From: Cenococcum geophilum 1.58
Taxonomy: Eukaryota > Ascomycota > Dothideomycetes > Gloniales > Gloniaceae
Length of the DNA stretch: 64,000 bases
Assembly: GCA_001692895.1 (NCBI GenBank)
Contig: KV748249.1
Location: 248,001-312,000 of the forward strand
Reading direction: 5' to 3'
Below the pieces are notes generated by a model. It had not been told where the DNA came from, did not search any database, and worked only from the letters and a program-made list of their open reading frames with translations. Positions 24,001 to 34,866 of the stretch are shown here, piece by piece. Position numbers and translations under genes: made by a program. The stretch's first letter is position 1. Each line of letters starts with the position of its first letter.

Positions 24001-25881
24001 GGTCATAAGAACATGGTTAAATTTCTAGCGAATCAAAACTGTATTGATGCAACAGATGGCAGGCCTCTTCTCTCATTAGCAGCTACTGGGAATGATTCTG
24101 CAGTGCGACTTCTCCTGGAGCTTGAACTCTGCGTAGATGCGAAAATCGAGGCATTGCAGATAGCAACAGGATCTGGGCATGCAGCGGTGATGCATATGCT
24201 GCTGGAGAGTGAACCTCCACTTGATTTACAAGATGGATGGGGCAAATTGGCGTTGGCGGATGCCGCGAAAAGATATTCCGAAGAGGTTCTAGCGGTACTA
24301 CTCGGAAAAGCAGCCAATTTTGAGATTGCTATAATTGATGTTAGAAACATCTGGGGCAATGATGTGCTGCTTGAAGCCGCAAAGCAGGGCATGGATAAGG
24401 TAGTCAAACAGCTGCTAGCGAGGGACGGCGTCGGCCTTGACTCCAAGGACAAGAACGGTCAGACGCCGCTGTCGTGGGCGGCAGAGAAGGGGCATAAGGC
24501 GGTGGTAAAGCAGCTGCTGGCGACAGACGGCGTTGATCCTGACTCTAAGGACGCTCAGTACGGTCGGACGCCGCTGTCGTGGGCGGCAGCGAATGGGTAC
24601 GAGGCGGTGGTAAAGCAGCTACTGGCGACGGACGGCGTCGACCCTAACTCCAAGGACACTGTGAACGGGTGGACACCGCTGTTGTGCGCGGCAGCGGGCG
24701 GGTACGAGGCGGTGGTAAAGCAGCTACTGGCGACGGACGGCGTCGACCCTGACTCCAGGGACAGGAACGGTCAGACGCCGCTGTCATGGGCGGCAGCGAA
24801 CGGGCTCGAGGCGGTGGTAAAGCAGCTACTGGCGACGGACGTCGACCTTGACTCTAAGGACACTGAGTACGGTTGGACGCCGCTGTCGTGGGCGGCAGAG
24901 AAGGGGCACGAGGCGGTGGTGAAGCAGCTGCTGGCGACGGATGGCGTTGACCCTGACTCCAAGGACAAGAACGGTCGGACGCCGCTGTCGTGGGCGGCAG
25001 AGAAGGGGCATAAGGCGGTGGTAAAGCAGCTGCTGGCGACAGACGGCGTTGACCCTGACTCTAAGGACACTCGGTACGGTTGGACGCCACTGTCGTTGGC
25101 GGCAGCGAATGGGTACGAGGCAGTGGTAAAGCAGCTACTGGCGACGGACGGCGTCGACCTTGACTCCAAGGACACTGATAGCGGTCGGACGCCGCTGTCG
25201 TGGGCGGCAGAGAACGGGCACGAGGCGGTGGTGAAGCAGCTGCTAGAGACGGACGGTGTCGACCCTGACTCCAAGGACAAGTACGGTCGGACGCCGCTGT
25301 TGTGGGCGGCAAAGGAGGGGCGCGAGGAGGTGGTAAAGCAGCTGCTGGCGATGGACGGCGTCGACCCTAACTCTGAGGACACCTGGCACTGTCGGACGCC
25401 GCTGTCGTGGGCGGCAGCGATTGGGTACGGGGCAGTGGTAAAGCAGCTGCTGGCGGCGGACGGCGTCAACCCTGACTCGAAGGACAGGTATGGTTGGACG
25501 CCGCTATCATGGGCGGCAGCGAACGGGCACGAGGTGGTGGTGAAGCAACTGCTGGAGACGGACGGCGTCAACCCTGACTCCAAGGACAAGTACGGTCGGA
25601 CGCCGCTGTCGTGGGCGGCAGAGAACGGGCACGAGGCGGTGGTGAAGCAGCTGCTGGAGACGGACGGCGTCGACCCTGACTCTAAGGACAAGAACGGTCG
25701 AACGCCGCTGTCGTGGGCGGCAGAGAAGGGGCGCGAGGCGGTGGTAAATCATCTACTGGCGACAGACGGCGTCGACCTTGACTCTAAGGACACTGAGTAC
25801 GGTTGGACGCCGCTGTCGCGGGCGGTAGAGAATGGGCATGAGGCGGTAGTGAAGCTGTTAGAGTTGTATCATGTATTATAA
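21080..25881 (+). CDS. NACHT-ankyrin NLR-like protein
   Basis: Fungal STAND protein. Exon 1 (21080-21376) and the start of exon 2 (from 21454) encode a DUF7708-type N-terminal domain (EALDVYSNTYSLAMAPLWGS, then RIGDNLPRCQIYQSLFPSH). Between about 21690 and 21960 the frame changes at least twice with no splice solution I could find, so this part may be damaged. The P-loop GIPGSGKTILA is assembled from exon ends 22128, 22197-22221 (25 bases) and 22278, across introns 22129-22196 and 22222-22277. From 22278 one frame runs to 25881 (about 1,200 residues): Walker B-like VYLFLDGLDE near 22600, a winged-helix-like region (LLMAELAEAIAFG, then RFAHHTVQQFLIG) at 23170-23360, and about 14 ankyrin repeats. 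Such proteins are thought to sense non-self ligands through the repeats and trigger cell death or defence. No effector domain beyond the N-terminus is seen. Confidence 0.8.
24370..25865 (+). repeat. About 14 near-identical ankyrin-coding repeats
   Basis: In-frame tandem units of 102 or 105 bases encode the consensus GRTPLSWAAENGHEAVVKQL followed by LATDGVDPDSKD. Copies are nearly identical at the framework positions. They differ mainly just before TPL (KNGR, TEYGW, AQYGR, TWHCR) and after WAA (EKGHK, ANGYE, AGGYE, KEGRE, AIGYG). One copy (about 24840) lacks a single codon. The homogeneity implies recent duplication or gene conversion. Long antisense ORFs over this tract are by-products of the repeats. 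Confidence 0.93.
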
Positions 25882-26619
25882 TGCGTCTTTATGAACTATA
25901 TTTCTACTAAACCTCCTCCCCACCCACCACCTAATGCTAGCTTTCTTTTATATATTTATATAGCGTAGCAAATAGATGGCTATAGAAAGCGGTAGAAACT
26001 TAGTTGGTAAAAATTTTTTTACGTGCTGAGAATGAAAGGAATTAGAGAATACTTAAGGCGGTACAATAGGAATATTAACGCGGAGATTGAAAATTTTAAA
26101 CGCGCGAAAACATGGAATAAAGTTTCTTTGTCTTTTATAAGCTATAAAATCACTGTAGGGGGCGGAGCCGTAGCGCAATGCCTAATACCAGACTCTTTAT
26201 AAGATTATATCGTTCTTTAGCATTTGCAGTAACGTTATTGCGAAAACTTTTTTATAACCTTGGGACCCTAAAACCATAGAACCTCATGTCTCGCCACTGG
26301 CAGGCAACGCAAGTGCGGAGCCGCAGCGCGACGCTGTACCTCTGGCTACTTGCGAAGACAGCTAAATACAAATTTTATAATCCGCCGTTGATCGACGACT
26401 ATATTTAGAAAGTAAATTGATACAAGACCTAAATAACTAGCTGAAGCTGCAGAATTACCAGCATCAATGCGATATCGAAATCAAGGAATCGTCAATAACC
26501 AACCATAGCGATAATATGTAGGTATCTCGGAAGCCATAAAACTCCGATTACCATCCCAGAGGCCCTCGTAACCCGTAGACAGACATGAATGTGCCTTACG
26601 AACAATGAACCATAAACAC
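25882..26619. other. AT-rich intergenic, possible repeat relic
   Basis: Between the 3' ends of the NACHT-ankyrin gene and Src1. TATA-rich, with stops in every frame. Two short GC-rich words, GGCGGAGCCGTAGCGC near 26162 and GCGGAGCCGCAGCGCGA near 26316, look like paired remnants of one repeat. No gene. Confidence 0.4.
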
Positions 26620-28847
26620 TTAATACATCGGCCGTCCCTCGTCCCAATTCCTAACCTCCTTCATTTCATGCCTGTCTCCTTCCTCCTTTGTCGGACCCAT
26701 CCTAGCAGGGCTGCTCCCCCCAATCATAGACCCGAGACTGAACCTAGAACTCTCACGCCTCCCACTCCTCCCGTCTTCGATCAGCTGGACCGGCCCAACC
26801 CACTCCCACATCCTCGCAACGTCTCCACTACGCCCCTCTCTAACCGCGGCTCGCACGTTGGAGTTATGCTCCACCTTCTTCTGCACCTTCTCCCACAGCC
26901 TCTGCCTCCTCTTCGCCGAAAACTCGTCGCGCAGAATATCATCGCGCAGTTGCGTCATACTGATCCCGACCTCAGGATACGCGCCCGGCTCCTGGACATT
27001 GAGCGCCGCGTGCGTAGCCAGGCGGTCAAGTGCATACTTCGCGAGCTGCTTGGCCCGGTCCTCCGTCTCGCGGCTATATGCGATGGACGAGCGCGTGTAA
27101 AGCCCGCTGGCGCACAGCAGCACTATCCCGATAAGCTCCCAAATATGTCGTTCCAGCGAGAGGCGGAGCCATCGTCGGAAGGCGCATGTGAGAGGGACAC
27201 GGGCGAGCGAGGTGGAGGTGAGAGTACGACGACTGGTGGTTCTGTAGGCGTGGCGACGAATCTGATTAGTTACAGATTCGAGTCAGAAAAGTATTTGCGA
27301 TGGGAGAATTGAAGATGGGTGAGAGAGGAGGGGGAGTGTGAGAATGGAGAAACTTACCCGTCGACGTCGCTGAGGATCTCGTCGCGGCTGAGGATCTCGC
27401 CAATCGCGCCTTTCCATAGGTTTTCGAATTCATCTTGGGACATGCCTTTGCGGCGCTTGGCGGACATTTCTTGCTTCAGCTCTTCTTCGGGCATTTCTAT
27501 GGCAGGTACAGGCTTGCCATTGTCGTCTACCAGGTCACCGCACTCCCATTTGGCTCTCCTATCTCTGAGGATCTCAACGGTCCTATCTGTCACTGCATTT
27601 ATTCTCCGCGCCTTCTCGCTGTCTGGCTCGCATGTTGGAGGAAGCGGGACTATACCACCAAGGGACAGAGGATGCGGTTTGAGAATGAAGTCCGGCTCGC
27701 AGACAGTATGTAGATTTGGGTAACAGTAGGCATGTTGGGGACAAGGTTCGCACCTTGGTAGGATGTCTGAGGCCCACGGCGGAAGATCTATGCCAGCCAG
27801 CGATGTTGGCTCACGCCCCACGCCGCAGTATCCAACTTCTAGCTTTTCCTGCCGCCATGCTGTTCCTAAGCCACCAAGTAAAGCGAGTATGATAGCCCAT
27901 GCCCCAGCTTTTACCACGCCGGTAGATTTAGTCGCTCGTTTGCCCCTTCGCGGCGGTAGGATATCTATTTGACCATTCTTTGCCCGTTCACGAACCAGCT
28001 CGAGTTGCTCTTCCGTCGTAAACTCCTCTCCGGCTTCCACGCCTTCCGGTTCCTCTGAATGTTCTTCCTTCTTGATATGTGCAATTGGCATCTCGAAGGT
28101 TCGTCGTGTAGGAACAACGATGCCATCGTCTTGCTGTTCAACCTTGGGTTGGTCTGTCTTCCTCCTTGCGGCACTGCTTTTACGCTTCTCCATATGTTCC
28201 AGTGGCCCTAACGTTTTACGCCTCCGATCCCTACCAGCTGTCCTGGACTCTGGGACAGGAGAGCTGCCACTCTGAAAGGGATTGTCAGAGGTAAAAGGAC
28301 TCTCCGAATCGTTGCGATGCCAAGCTTCCGGCTCTGATTCTTCGTCCTTGATAGTAGGTGTTATGCTATGCCGCGTTCGCCTTGCGGCAGGTCGTTCATC
28401 GATTTCGGCATCGGAAGCTCTGGCATGCTTAGCAGACGCAGGTTTAGGTGGTGTTTTGCCCCTACTCGCAGGAAGTCGAGCAGTCGGTTGCGCCTCGGGT
28501 TCTTCCTCGGTTACTGCACGTGTAGTTCGTCTTGAGGTTCTTTTTGCGGTGTTCAGAGGAGGCATTGAGACTTCCTCTTCTTCTGCTTCGCCTACCGTGC
28601 TCGCCTGGCTAGACGGTACATCCTGGATGCCTCTCGCAGAGCGTTTGGTCCGCGACTGTGACTTTAATATCTTCGACGCTTGTGGTGCGACGTGCTGGTT
28701 GAACAGCTCAATAAGCTGGGGTTTCTTTGCCGACGAAGGATAAGCAACTTCGTATTGGACGAGGATGGAGCGCAGCTTCGGGACGGTGAGGGATGAAGGG
28801 TCGAAAGACGGGTCAAGATACTCGTGCCCATCCGGGGTTGATGCCAT
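26620..28847 (-). CDS. SRC1: Inner nuclear membrane protein Src1/Heh1 (LEM/HeH family)
   Basis: Two exons on the minus strand, 28847-27358 and 27241-26620, joined across a 116-base GT-AG intron, giving 703 residues. The ATG at 28847 sits in a strong context (CACCATGG). An open extension of 30 residues upstream is probably untranslated. The HeH/LEM-like helix-extension-helix motif lies at residues 17-53 (SLTVPKLRSILVQYEVAYP). A long basic, Ser/Thr-rich nucleoplasmic linker follows. Transmembrane segments lie near 310-332 (KAGAWAIILALLGGLG) and 531-548 (IWELIGIVLLCASGLY), with a Cys-rich lumenal loop between them (CEPCPQHAYCYPNL) and a C-terminal MAN1/Src1-type domain. The family tethers chromatin, rDNA and telomeres to the nuclear envelope and helps nuclear pore quality control. 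The acceptor at 27242 (CTACAG) is chosen over an earlier AG because it alone keeps the C-terminal frame. Intact. Confidence 0.92.
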
Positions 28848-30059
28848 GGTGGCGATAGATGCGCAAACAGCGTCTAGTCCGTCAGATCCGGAATATCGAA
28901 GCTTGTCTTGATCAAATAGTCGTTCGTCTGTTGACAAAGGAAGCCCGGAAGCTGGAGAGACTATTTCATGAGTTAGTCTTAAGTTTTAGAGGTGGCGAGC
29001 ATAGTAGTAACGCATTGGAGAGCTGGTAGAGCAGGCGACGACCTCATGTTTTCGCGGGACAAACAGACCTTGGCGTTCTTGGCACTTCTCCGCCAACCAA
29101 GAGAATCACTCACGCCACTCACCATTCCAACCATCCGTAGTCTCAAACTCGATATCGAGATGTGTATGGGATATTAGTACTTGCTTAGGACATCCCCTAG
29201 TTTAATATAAAGACAATCTCTTCATTATGCACAATTGACTAAGGGGTAGTAATGTTTAAAACATTGTTTCTTATTCATCAGAATGTCCTGTAAATCTCTA
29301 ATGAATTGTAACATCTGACCATTCGCGTGAGGCAATGTTGTACTGTTCTAGGTATTTTCTTTTGGAGAAAACATTTTTGGTCGGTGTCTTCAAACCAGTA
29401 AGGTCCATTTGCTTTGCAGAAGATCTCGGAAGGCTGCGAGATGGTGTGACAACTTATTCAGTGGTGAGATGTTTGATAGGTGCATGAGGCCGGTTGCTAC
29501 CGTCTCGGCTGGGAGTATACTGTGAAACCGGTGTGTCTTGCGAAAGGACACTGGTGAATGTGCTTTCATGCATGGAGTCTCTTTATGCGCGGAGAGGATC
29601 GCATATTGCACAGACAGGAGTTGTTCACGTGTGGATTTGTCAAGGTGCTGCCCGGTCCTGGCTACCCTTAACTACTTAGTTGAATGCCATTGCTCAGCGC
29701 AGTCCAAATTAGAACTTTGTCCTCTCATAGACGATTTCTTAAGCAATACCAGTTATTCGGCAGTTATTGACTTCCAATCAAAAAAATACGTCAGGCTTAA
29801 AAATAGAATAAGATGTTTTGTAAACGACATATTTGACTCGGGTATTTGTGCTATCTAGAAGTGCTTTTGATATGAACTTTTCGTACAAGTTTGTTTGTCG
29901 ACATCTTGGTGTATACCGTAAGGGAGTGGACCTTTGGTGGGGCAAATAAACCATTTATGGTGAAACCGGTCTAATTTATGGGCCGCAATACACCGAAAGG
30001 TCACGGGAATTTTGAGCCAATTCAACACTAGCCGCGGAACACGCCACTTCCTAGACCCA
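28848..30059. other. Intergenic, no gene seen
   Basis: Upstream region of Src1. Short ORFs only (up to 106 codons) without protein-like character. From about 29930 the sequence becomes repeat-like (GGTGAAACCGGTCTAATTTATG), approaching the transposon relic that starts near 30060. Confidence 0.5.
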
Positions 30060-30314
30060 TCCTCGTTCTGTTTTCTTAGCCATATCTATCACATATCGGG
30101 GGGGCTGATTTGGCGCGGTTACGACCCGGGTTAATACGAGGTTAGGGCCACCCCTGCTGATAACGCGCCCGAACCCCGCACGAGGTCGCGCAGTGACCGC
30201 CCCCGAGTACTTTCGCACGCGATTTTGGGCGAAAAGGTACATAATTTGTGTTAGATCGGTACTTCTNGACGGTCGCGTAATNTTNCTCTNAATTTACAAC
30301 ACCTAAACGGGCTC

Positions 30315-30663
30315 TATTCCTACATTAAGGCGTCTTAGTTGCTNTAGTATAGTCCTATATTAAGACGTCTCGGTCACTGTAGTATAGTCCTATATTAAGG
30401 CGTCTCGGTCAATACAGTGCAGTCCTATATTAAGACGTTTCGGTTACTGTAGTGCAGTCATACATTAAGGCGTCTTGGTCACTGCAGTGCAGTCCTATAT
30501 CAAGACGTCTCGGTCACTAGTACAGTCCTATATTGAGACGTCTTGGTTACTGCAGTGCAGTCGTACATTAAGGCGTCTTAGTTACTGCAGTGCAATTGTA
30601 TATAGAGGCGTCTTAGTCACCATAGTGCAGTTATATATTAAGGCGTCTTAGTCACTGCAGTAA
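30315..30663. repeat. 35-bp tandem array, about 10 copies
   Basis: Head-to-tail degenerate copies of a 35-base unit of the form GTCCTATATTAAGACGTCTC followed by GGTCACTGTAGTGCA. Variation is mainly C/T and G/A, as expected from RIP. Located inside the end of the Crypton-like element. There are no unique spacers, so it is not CRISPR-like. Confidence 0.9.
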
Positions 30664-31014
30664 AATAACTATTTAGATATTCTTATAAAGCCAATCCAAA
30701 GAACGCCGACCTTATAGCTGTTCCAGCTGGTCGATAGCCTGTCTCTTATCTCTTGCCGTACCGTCTTCTACGCGCCGTCTTACATCCTTAATTATCCTAC
30801 GGCGACAGCTGTAGAATATAGCCTTGCCGTCAACCCGCTAGTATACCCCCTAGCAGCAATTAAAAGCTTTAATCAACGGCTTACCCGCTAGCCCTAAAGT
30901 CCACTTAGTCCAGAGCTAGAAGACCAAATTACCGCCTTAAAGCATTTTATATTTCCTTAGCGGCGCCTATGGGTTAAGGATAAATAGGAGAGATAGTTAA
31001 GTATTAGCTTATGC

Positions 31015-31220
31015 CTGCGCTAATAGGAGCGATACGGATATAGTAAACGGCTAAGCGGGCGGTGTGGATATTATAGACGGCTAAGCGGACGGTGCGGATA
31101 TTATAGACGGCTGAGCGGACGGTGCGGATATTGTAGACGGCGGCTAAGCGGGTAGTACGGATATTGTAGACAGCAGAGCAGGCGGCGCGGATATAGTAAA
31201 CGCTATAGTAGACAGCGCGG
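31015..31220. repeat. 30-bp tandem array, about 6 copies
   Basis: Copies of a unit like GGCTAAGCGGACGGTGCGGA followed by TATTATAGAC, degenerating at both ends. It lies inside the Crypton-like element, downstream of its recombinase region. Confidence 0.85.
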
Positions 31221-33640
31221 GCTTACCTAAAGGTGGACGTACGGACTCCGTAGGCCCTATCTAGATACCCGTCTTCCCTTACTAGATCTATATAGGTGCG
31301 AATAATACTAATAACCTTTTTATTTCGCTAAGGCGTTCTAAGATCATCTGCACGCGTAATTAAACCCCCTTTATCTCAGAGATTATGGCCTTATATCTTA
31401 GCTTAGCTACGGCCTTATAGGCGGGCCAGTATTTCCGCATTATTAGCTTATCTAGCGTAACTATATTAGCCAGCAAGCTTTTTACCCGCGTGGTGAACCT
31501 CTAGTACTCCTTATAGCTAAAGAGGGGGTCCTTTTATAGGGGGTAAAGCGGGAACTACTTACGTAGGATTACTAAGTCTTATAATAGGATTACCTTAAGC
31601 GCGCGGAGGAGGCGTAGAAATCCTAAGCCCGTAAGGTTAAGCTATATAACCTTATTATCGGCCCTACCTAGGTAGTAGGCCTCTATGCATTTTAGCTAGA
31701 CGTTAGTCTTAGGCCATATCTTTAAACAGAGGGTCTCCTCTAGCACCTCCTGTGCGCGGGGAAGAAAGTAGCCCTTTCCTTCCTTTAGGAAGCCGGCAAT
31801 TAACTATATAAACGCATGGGGTAGGTAGCTAAGGTAGGCTCCTGTTATTACGTCTATATTCTAGCGTCCGGCCCATTTAATTTAGGTTTCCTTAACGCCG
31901 CTAAGCTTAGTATGCCAGACGCTCTGCTTATAGGCGCTATAGGTTTTCTCCTTTAAATAAATTTCTACCCCCTAGAATATCTTTTTATTCCATTTAAACT
32001 GCGTATAATAGCTTAGCGGCCGTTACGGTACTTTAATACTACTAGGGAAGACGTATAGGTTATAGTAGTCCTCTAGCTACCAAAAGGATAGAAAGCTCTT
32101 AGCGCCGTCTTTACCCTAGCGGTTAAAGAAGTAGAAGGCTACTATAGAGAGGGGGTAGAGGATAGGGTTAGCGTTCCGTATACAGCCTATATACTTAACC
32201 TTACCGTACTAATTCTGCTTTCCTTATATTATTAACATAATTATATATAGCGCTAACTCGTCCAGTTTAGGCCCTTTATTCTCTAATTTAATAAAAATAA
32301 GGTTAGTAAGCTAAACGTCTCGTCTACTTTTACTATAGGTAATAGTAGTATGGCCTAAGGAACGGGTTAGAAAACGGCAGCTATATAGACTGGGTAGGGT
32401 ATATACAAACCTAATAAATGCTTAGCTGTAGTTTAAAGGTAAGACTTAACTAAACCTGGTATCTTAGAGCCCGTCTCCTAGCACTAAATAATTACCTTTT
32501 TAAGCCCTTTAACGTTATAGCCGCCAGTAATTATAAATAGGCCTTAATTAATAAAGTTAACGCGTTAAATCCGGTCCTTGTTATAGCGGACGCTATCTAG
32601 TACTGCCAAGAGCTTCGCCCCCCGCAGTGGCTGCGAGGTCTTGCCTTCTAACTACTATGCATAAAGCTTAGTAATAGCGGAGATGTAGCTATTTACAACT
32701 AAGTATTGGACTATCTCGTTAAATAGAGCGTCTAGGGCCTCCTCGTCCCATATCTCCCCTTCCTCCTTTACAGCTTCCTCCCCTATGCCTGCGGCTGCCC
32801 CTACAGCTGCCCCTACGGCTACCCCTACGGCTAACTTCCCCTCTAGCTACCCTACCCGCTTAACCGTCTTCTACCTCTTCTTTACCCGCTCGCCATTTTT
32901 CCATATCTCTTTCCGTTTTAACTTCCGTTTTTAATAGCCAGCAGCCTATAATTCTCGGTTAATAACTTGCTACTCTAAAAATAGGTAAAGCTTATCTTCT
33001 GTTACCCAGGCGCCATCTATATTACCTTCTAGTCTCGCGCACCAGTCTTCCCACTTTTTCTACTTTGGCTCGTACGCCCTTATGGTATTCTTTAAGCGCT
33101 AGGCCTTATAAATATCGTATAGCCGTGCCGTCTGGGCCTTGAATTCGTTCTAGAGGCTATAGGAAGAGGGGGAGGAGGAGGCTAGGGGGGCTTCCTTCGA
33201 CTACAAAGTAGACCGTAGGGTAAGAAGATTCTTAAAAGACTCCATCTCCGTAAGAGGTTAGGGGGAAGACGCGTAAGCGCAGCGCGGGTATAGGTAAATA
33301 AAGCCACCGAACGCGTAAATATTAATAGAGGAGGAGAAGAAGAGAGCTCTATATTATAGAATTAGAATTACAGCAGGCCGTTCTATATAAAACCAGAAGC
33401 CCCGCGCGAGCCAGGAGCCAGCGCGGGCACGAGAATAGGAAGAGGGTCAAAAAATGGATTGTCGAGGCGACGATGAGGTCGAAGGCGCGCGACGAGGTCC
33501 TCCATACTAACCCAGTACTAACCTAGGCCTCAAAAACGCGTCCAAAAAGTAGGGGCCACCACCAAAAGGGGGGGGTGATATTTGGACGATATGTCGCGGA
33601 CCTTGGGGGGTCGTGCGTAACCCGAGGTTATGCCAAGCCT

Positions 33641-34866
33641 AACCCGGACCTCCGATACCTATTTTCTCTCAACCCTAGCGGCCGCCTTTTTATCGACATC
33701 AATTATCATTGCTAAGTATCAGGCCTGACGAAAGGCTGCCTTTTACTGAGTTTACCGCCCCATGCGCACCTTCAACCATTTTAAAGACATCCCAGGCTTC
33801 GGTTCGTTTAGAAGTTCCATCAATTGATTCCTTGGCCAATACCTGTTAGATTAATTGCCAGGGTCACCACATACTATCATGTCATTATTCGGCAGATGTC
33901 ATGACAAGGTTTCTCAATCGCGAATCTACAGGAACATTCACCGAATCTCAAGAGCCTCCAGAAAGAACTTGTTTCGAGCATTACCCAGCTCTTGTTAGCG
34001 TACGCTAGCTCAACATGTCGGCGTCACAGATTGCATGCCTAGCAGTGGCCGCTGACCTCTTTCCTCCAATACGGTAAGTATAGCATAGATCTGGATAGTA
34101 ACGCAGGGCTAGCGGAACGGCTCTCCAGAAAGCCTGTCTATGCAATTAAGCCCTGACGATGGCGGGGTAGTCCCGCCCCATGGTCATATGGTACCTCGAG
34201 AATTGTCTTCAGTCACGCCCGCAATCCCCTCGCCTCATTTGATCGCGCTTCGGCCTCCCGCAAATTCATTCCGATGCCCCTCATACACTTTACTGAGCCC
34301 ATGACTATTATGGTGCCACCACTGCTTAGGCGCGTGTGGCGTAGGATTTACACATGGGTGTTTGTCCATGCTTGCGGCGACGCGTGGAGCGAACCCGGTT
34401 TAAGCTCCGCGCTGTGGACGTGGATTCGACATCATGGCTAGGGAAACGGGAATGCTTGATCAAGCCTCTACACATGCTCAACCGCGCCTCCGGCAGCGTG
34501 ATCGGCAAGAACTTCGTTGGGGTATTGTTTCCTCCTGCAGCGGAACACTTTGGAATCTTCCGTGAGCGAGATTATGGACGGCCCTGAGAGCCGACATTTC
34601 CCCCTTAACAGACCTCTAGGTCAATTCAATCACTTGATTGTTTCCCCACTATCACATTTCTTATTCCTGCTCTGGAAGATGGCCTTCGTCCGCCGGAGTT
34701 AGCTATGGGAGGGGAATACCATTGGCATATCTCTAGACCTATATAATGTGCCTCCTGCTGTATCCCATTTTATCCCCACTGGCCTTGCATTGAAGTTTCA
34801 CGGTAAAACACTAAAAACTAGGTTTTATTCTTTTCAATTATTCTTAGCTTTTCTCTATCGGTAATC
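33641..34866. other. Upstream region of the GH6 pseudogene
   Basis: Non-repetitive flank after the transposon relic. No coding gene is visible, only short ORFs. The proximal part is the former GH6 promoter, with a TATA element at 34740. Confidence 0.5.
34740..34746 (+). promoter_or_regulatory. TATA box of the GH6 gene
   Basis: TATATAA, 127 bases before the ATG at 34867. An AT-rich leader follows. Placement is typical for a highly inducible fungal cellulase gene. Confidence 0.5.

Larger units (their letters stand above)
30060..33640 (-). mobile_element. RIP-degraded Crypton/Ndc10-like tyrosine-recombinase transposon
   Basis: A TpA-rich block between ordinary flanks. The minus strand from an ATG at 33245 down to about 31360 carries one degenerate coding region full of TAG/TAA where CAG/CAA would be expected. 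Readable pieces include TIRAYEPK and KKWEDWCARLEGNIDGAWVT (core-binding domain, about 33090-33010), NPILYPLSIVAFYFFNRWG (about 32180-32120), and WAGRQNIDVITGAYLSYLPH (about 31880-31820). This order matches the domain shared by CBF3 subunit Ndc10 (Ndc10_II) and Crypton-type tyrosine recombinases. It is a DNA transposon, not a retroelement. Two tandem arrays lie 3' of the recombinase region. Element ends are not resolved: the flanks near 30090 and 33650 show only weak similarity. Ns at 30267-30291 mark ambiguous bases. Confidence 0.7.

Noticed and set aside
24771-25691. 306-codon minus-strand ORF
   Set aside because: Antisense shadow of the ankyrin-coding repeats; same periodicity and no independent features.
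30315-30663. CRISPR-like array
   Set aside because: The 35-base units are directly adjacent with no unique spacers, in a eukaryotic transposon relic.
30060-33640. Starship-type giant element captain
   Set aside because: The recombinase text matches the Ndc10/Crypton type better than a DUF3435 captain, and there is no cargo-bearing giant element structure.
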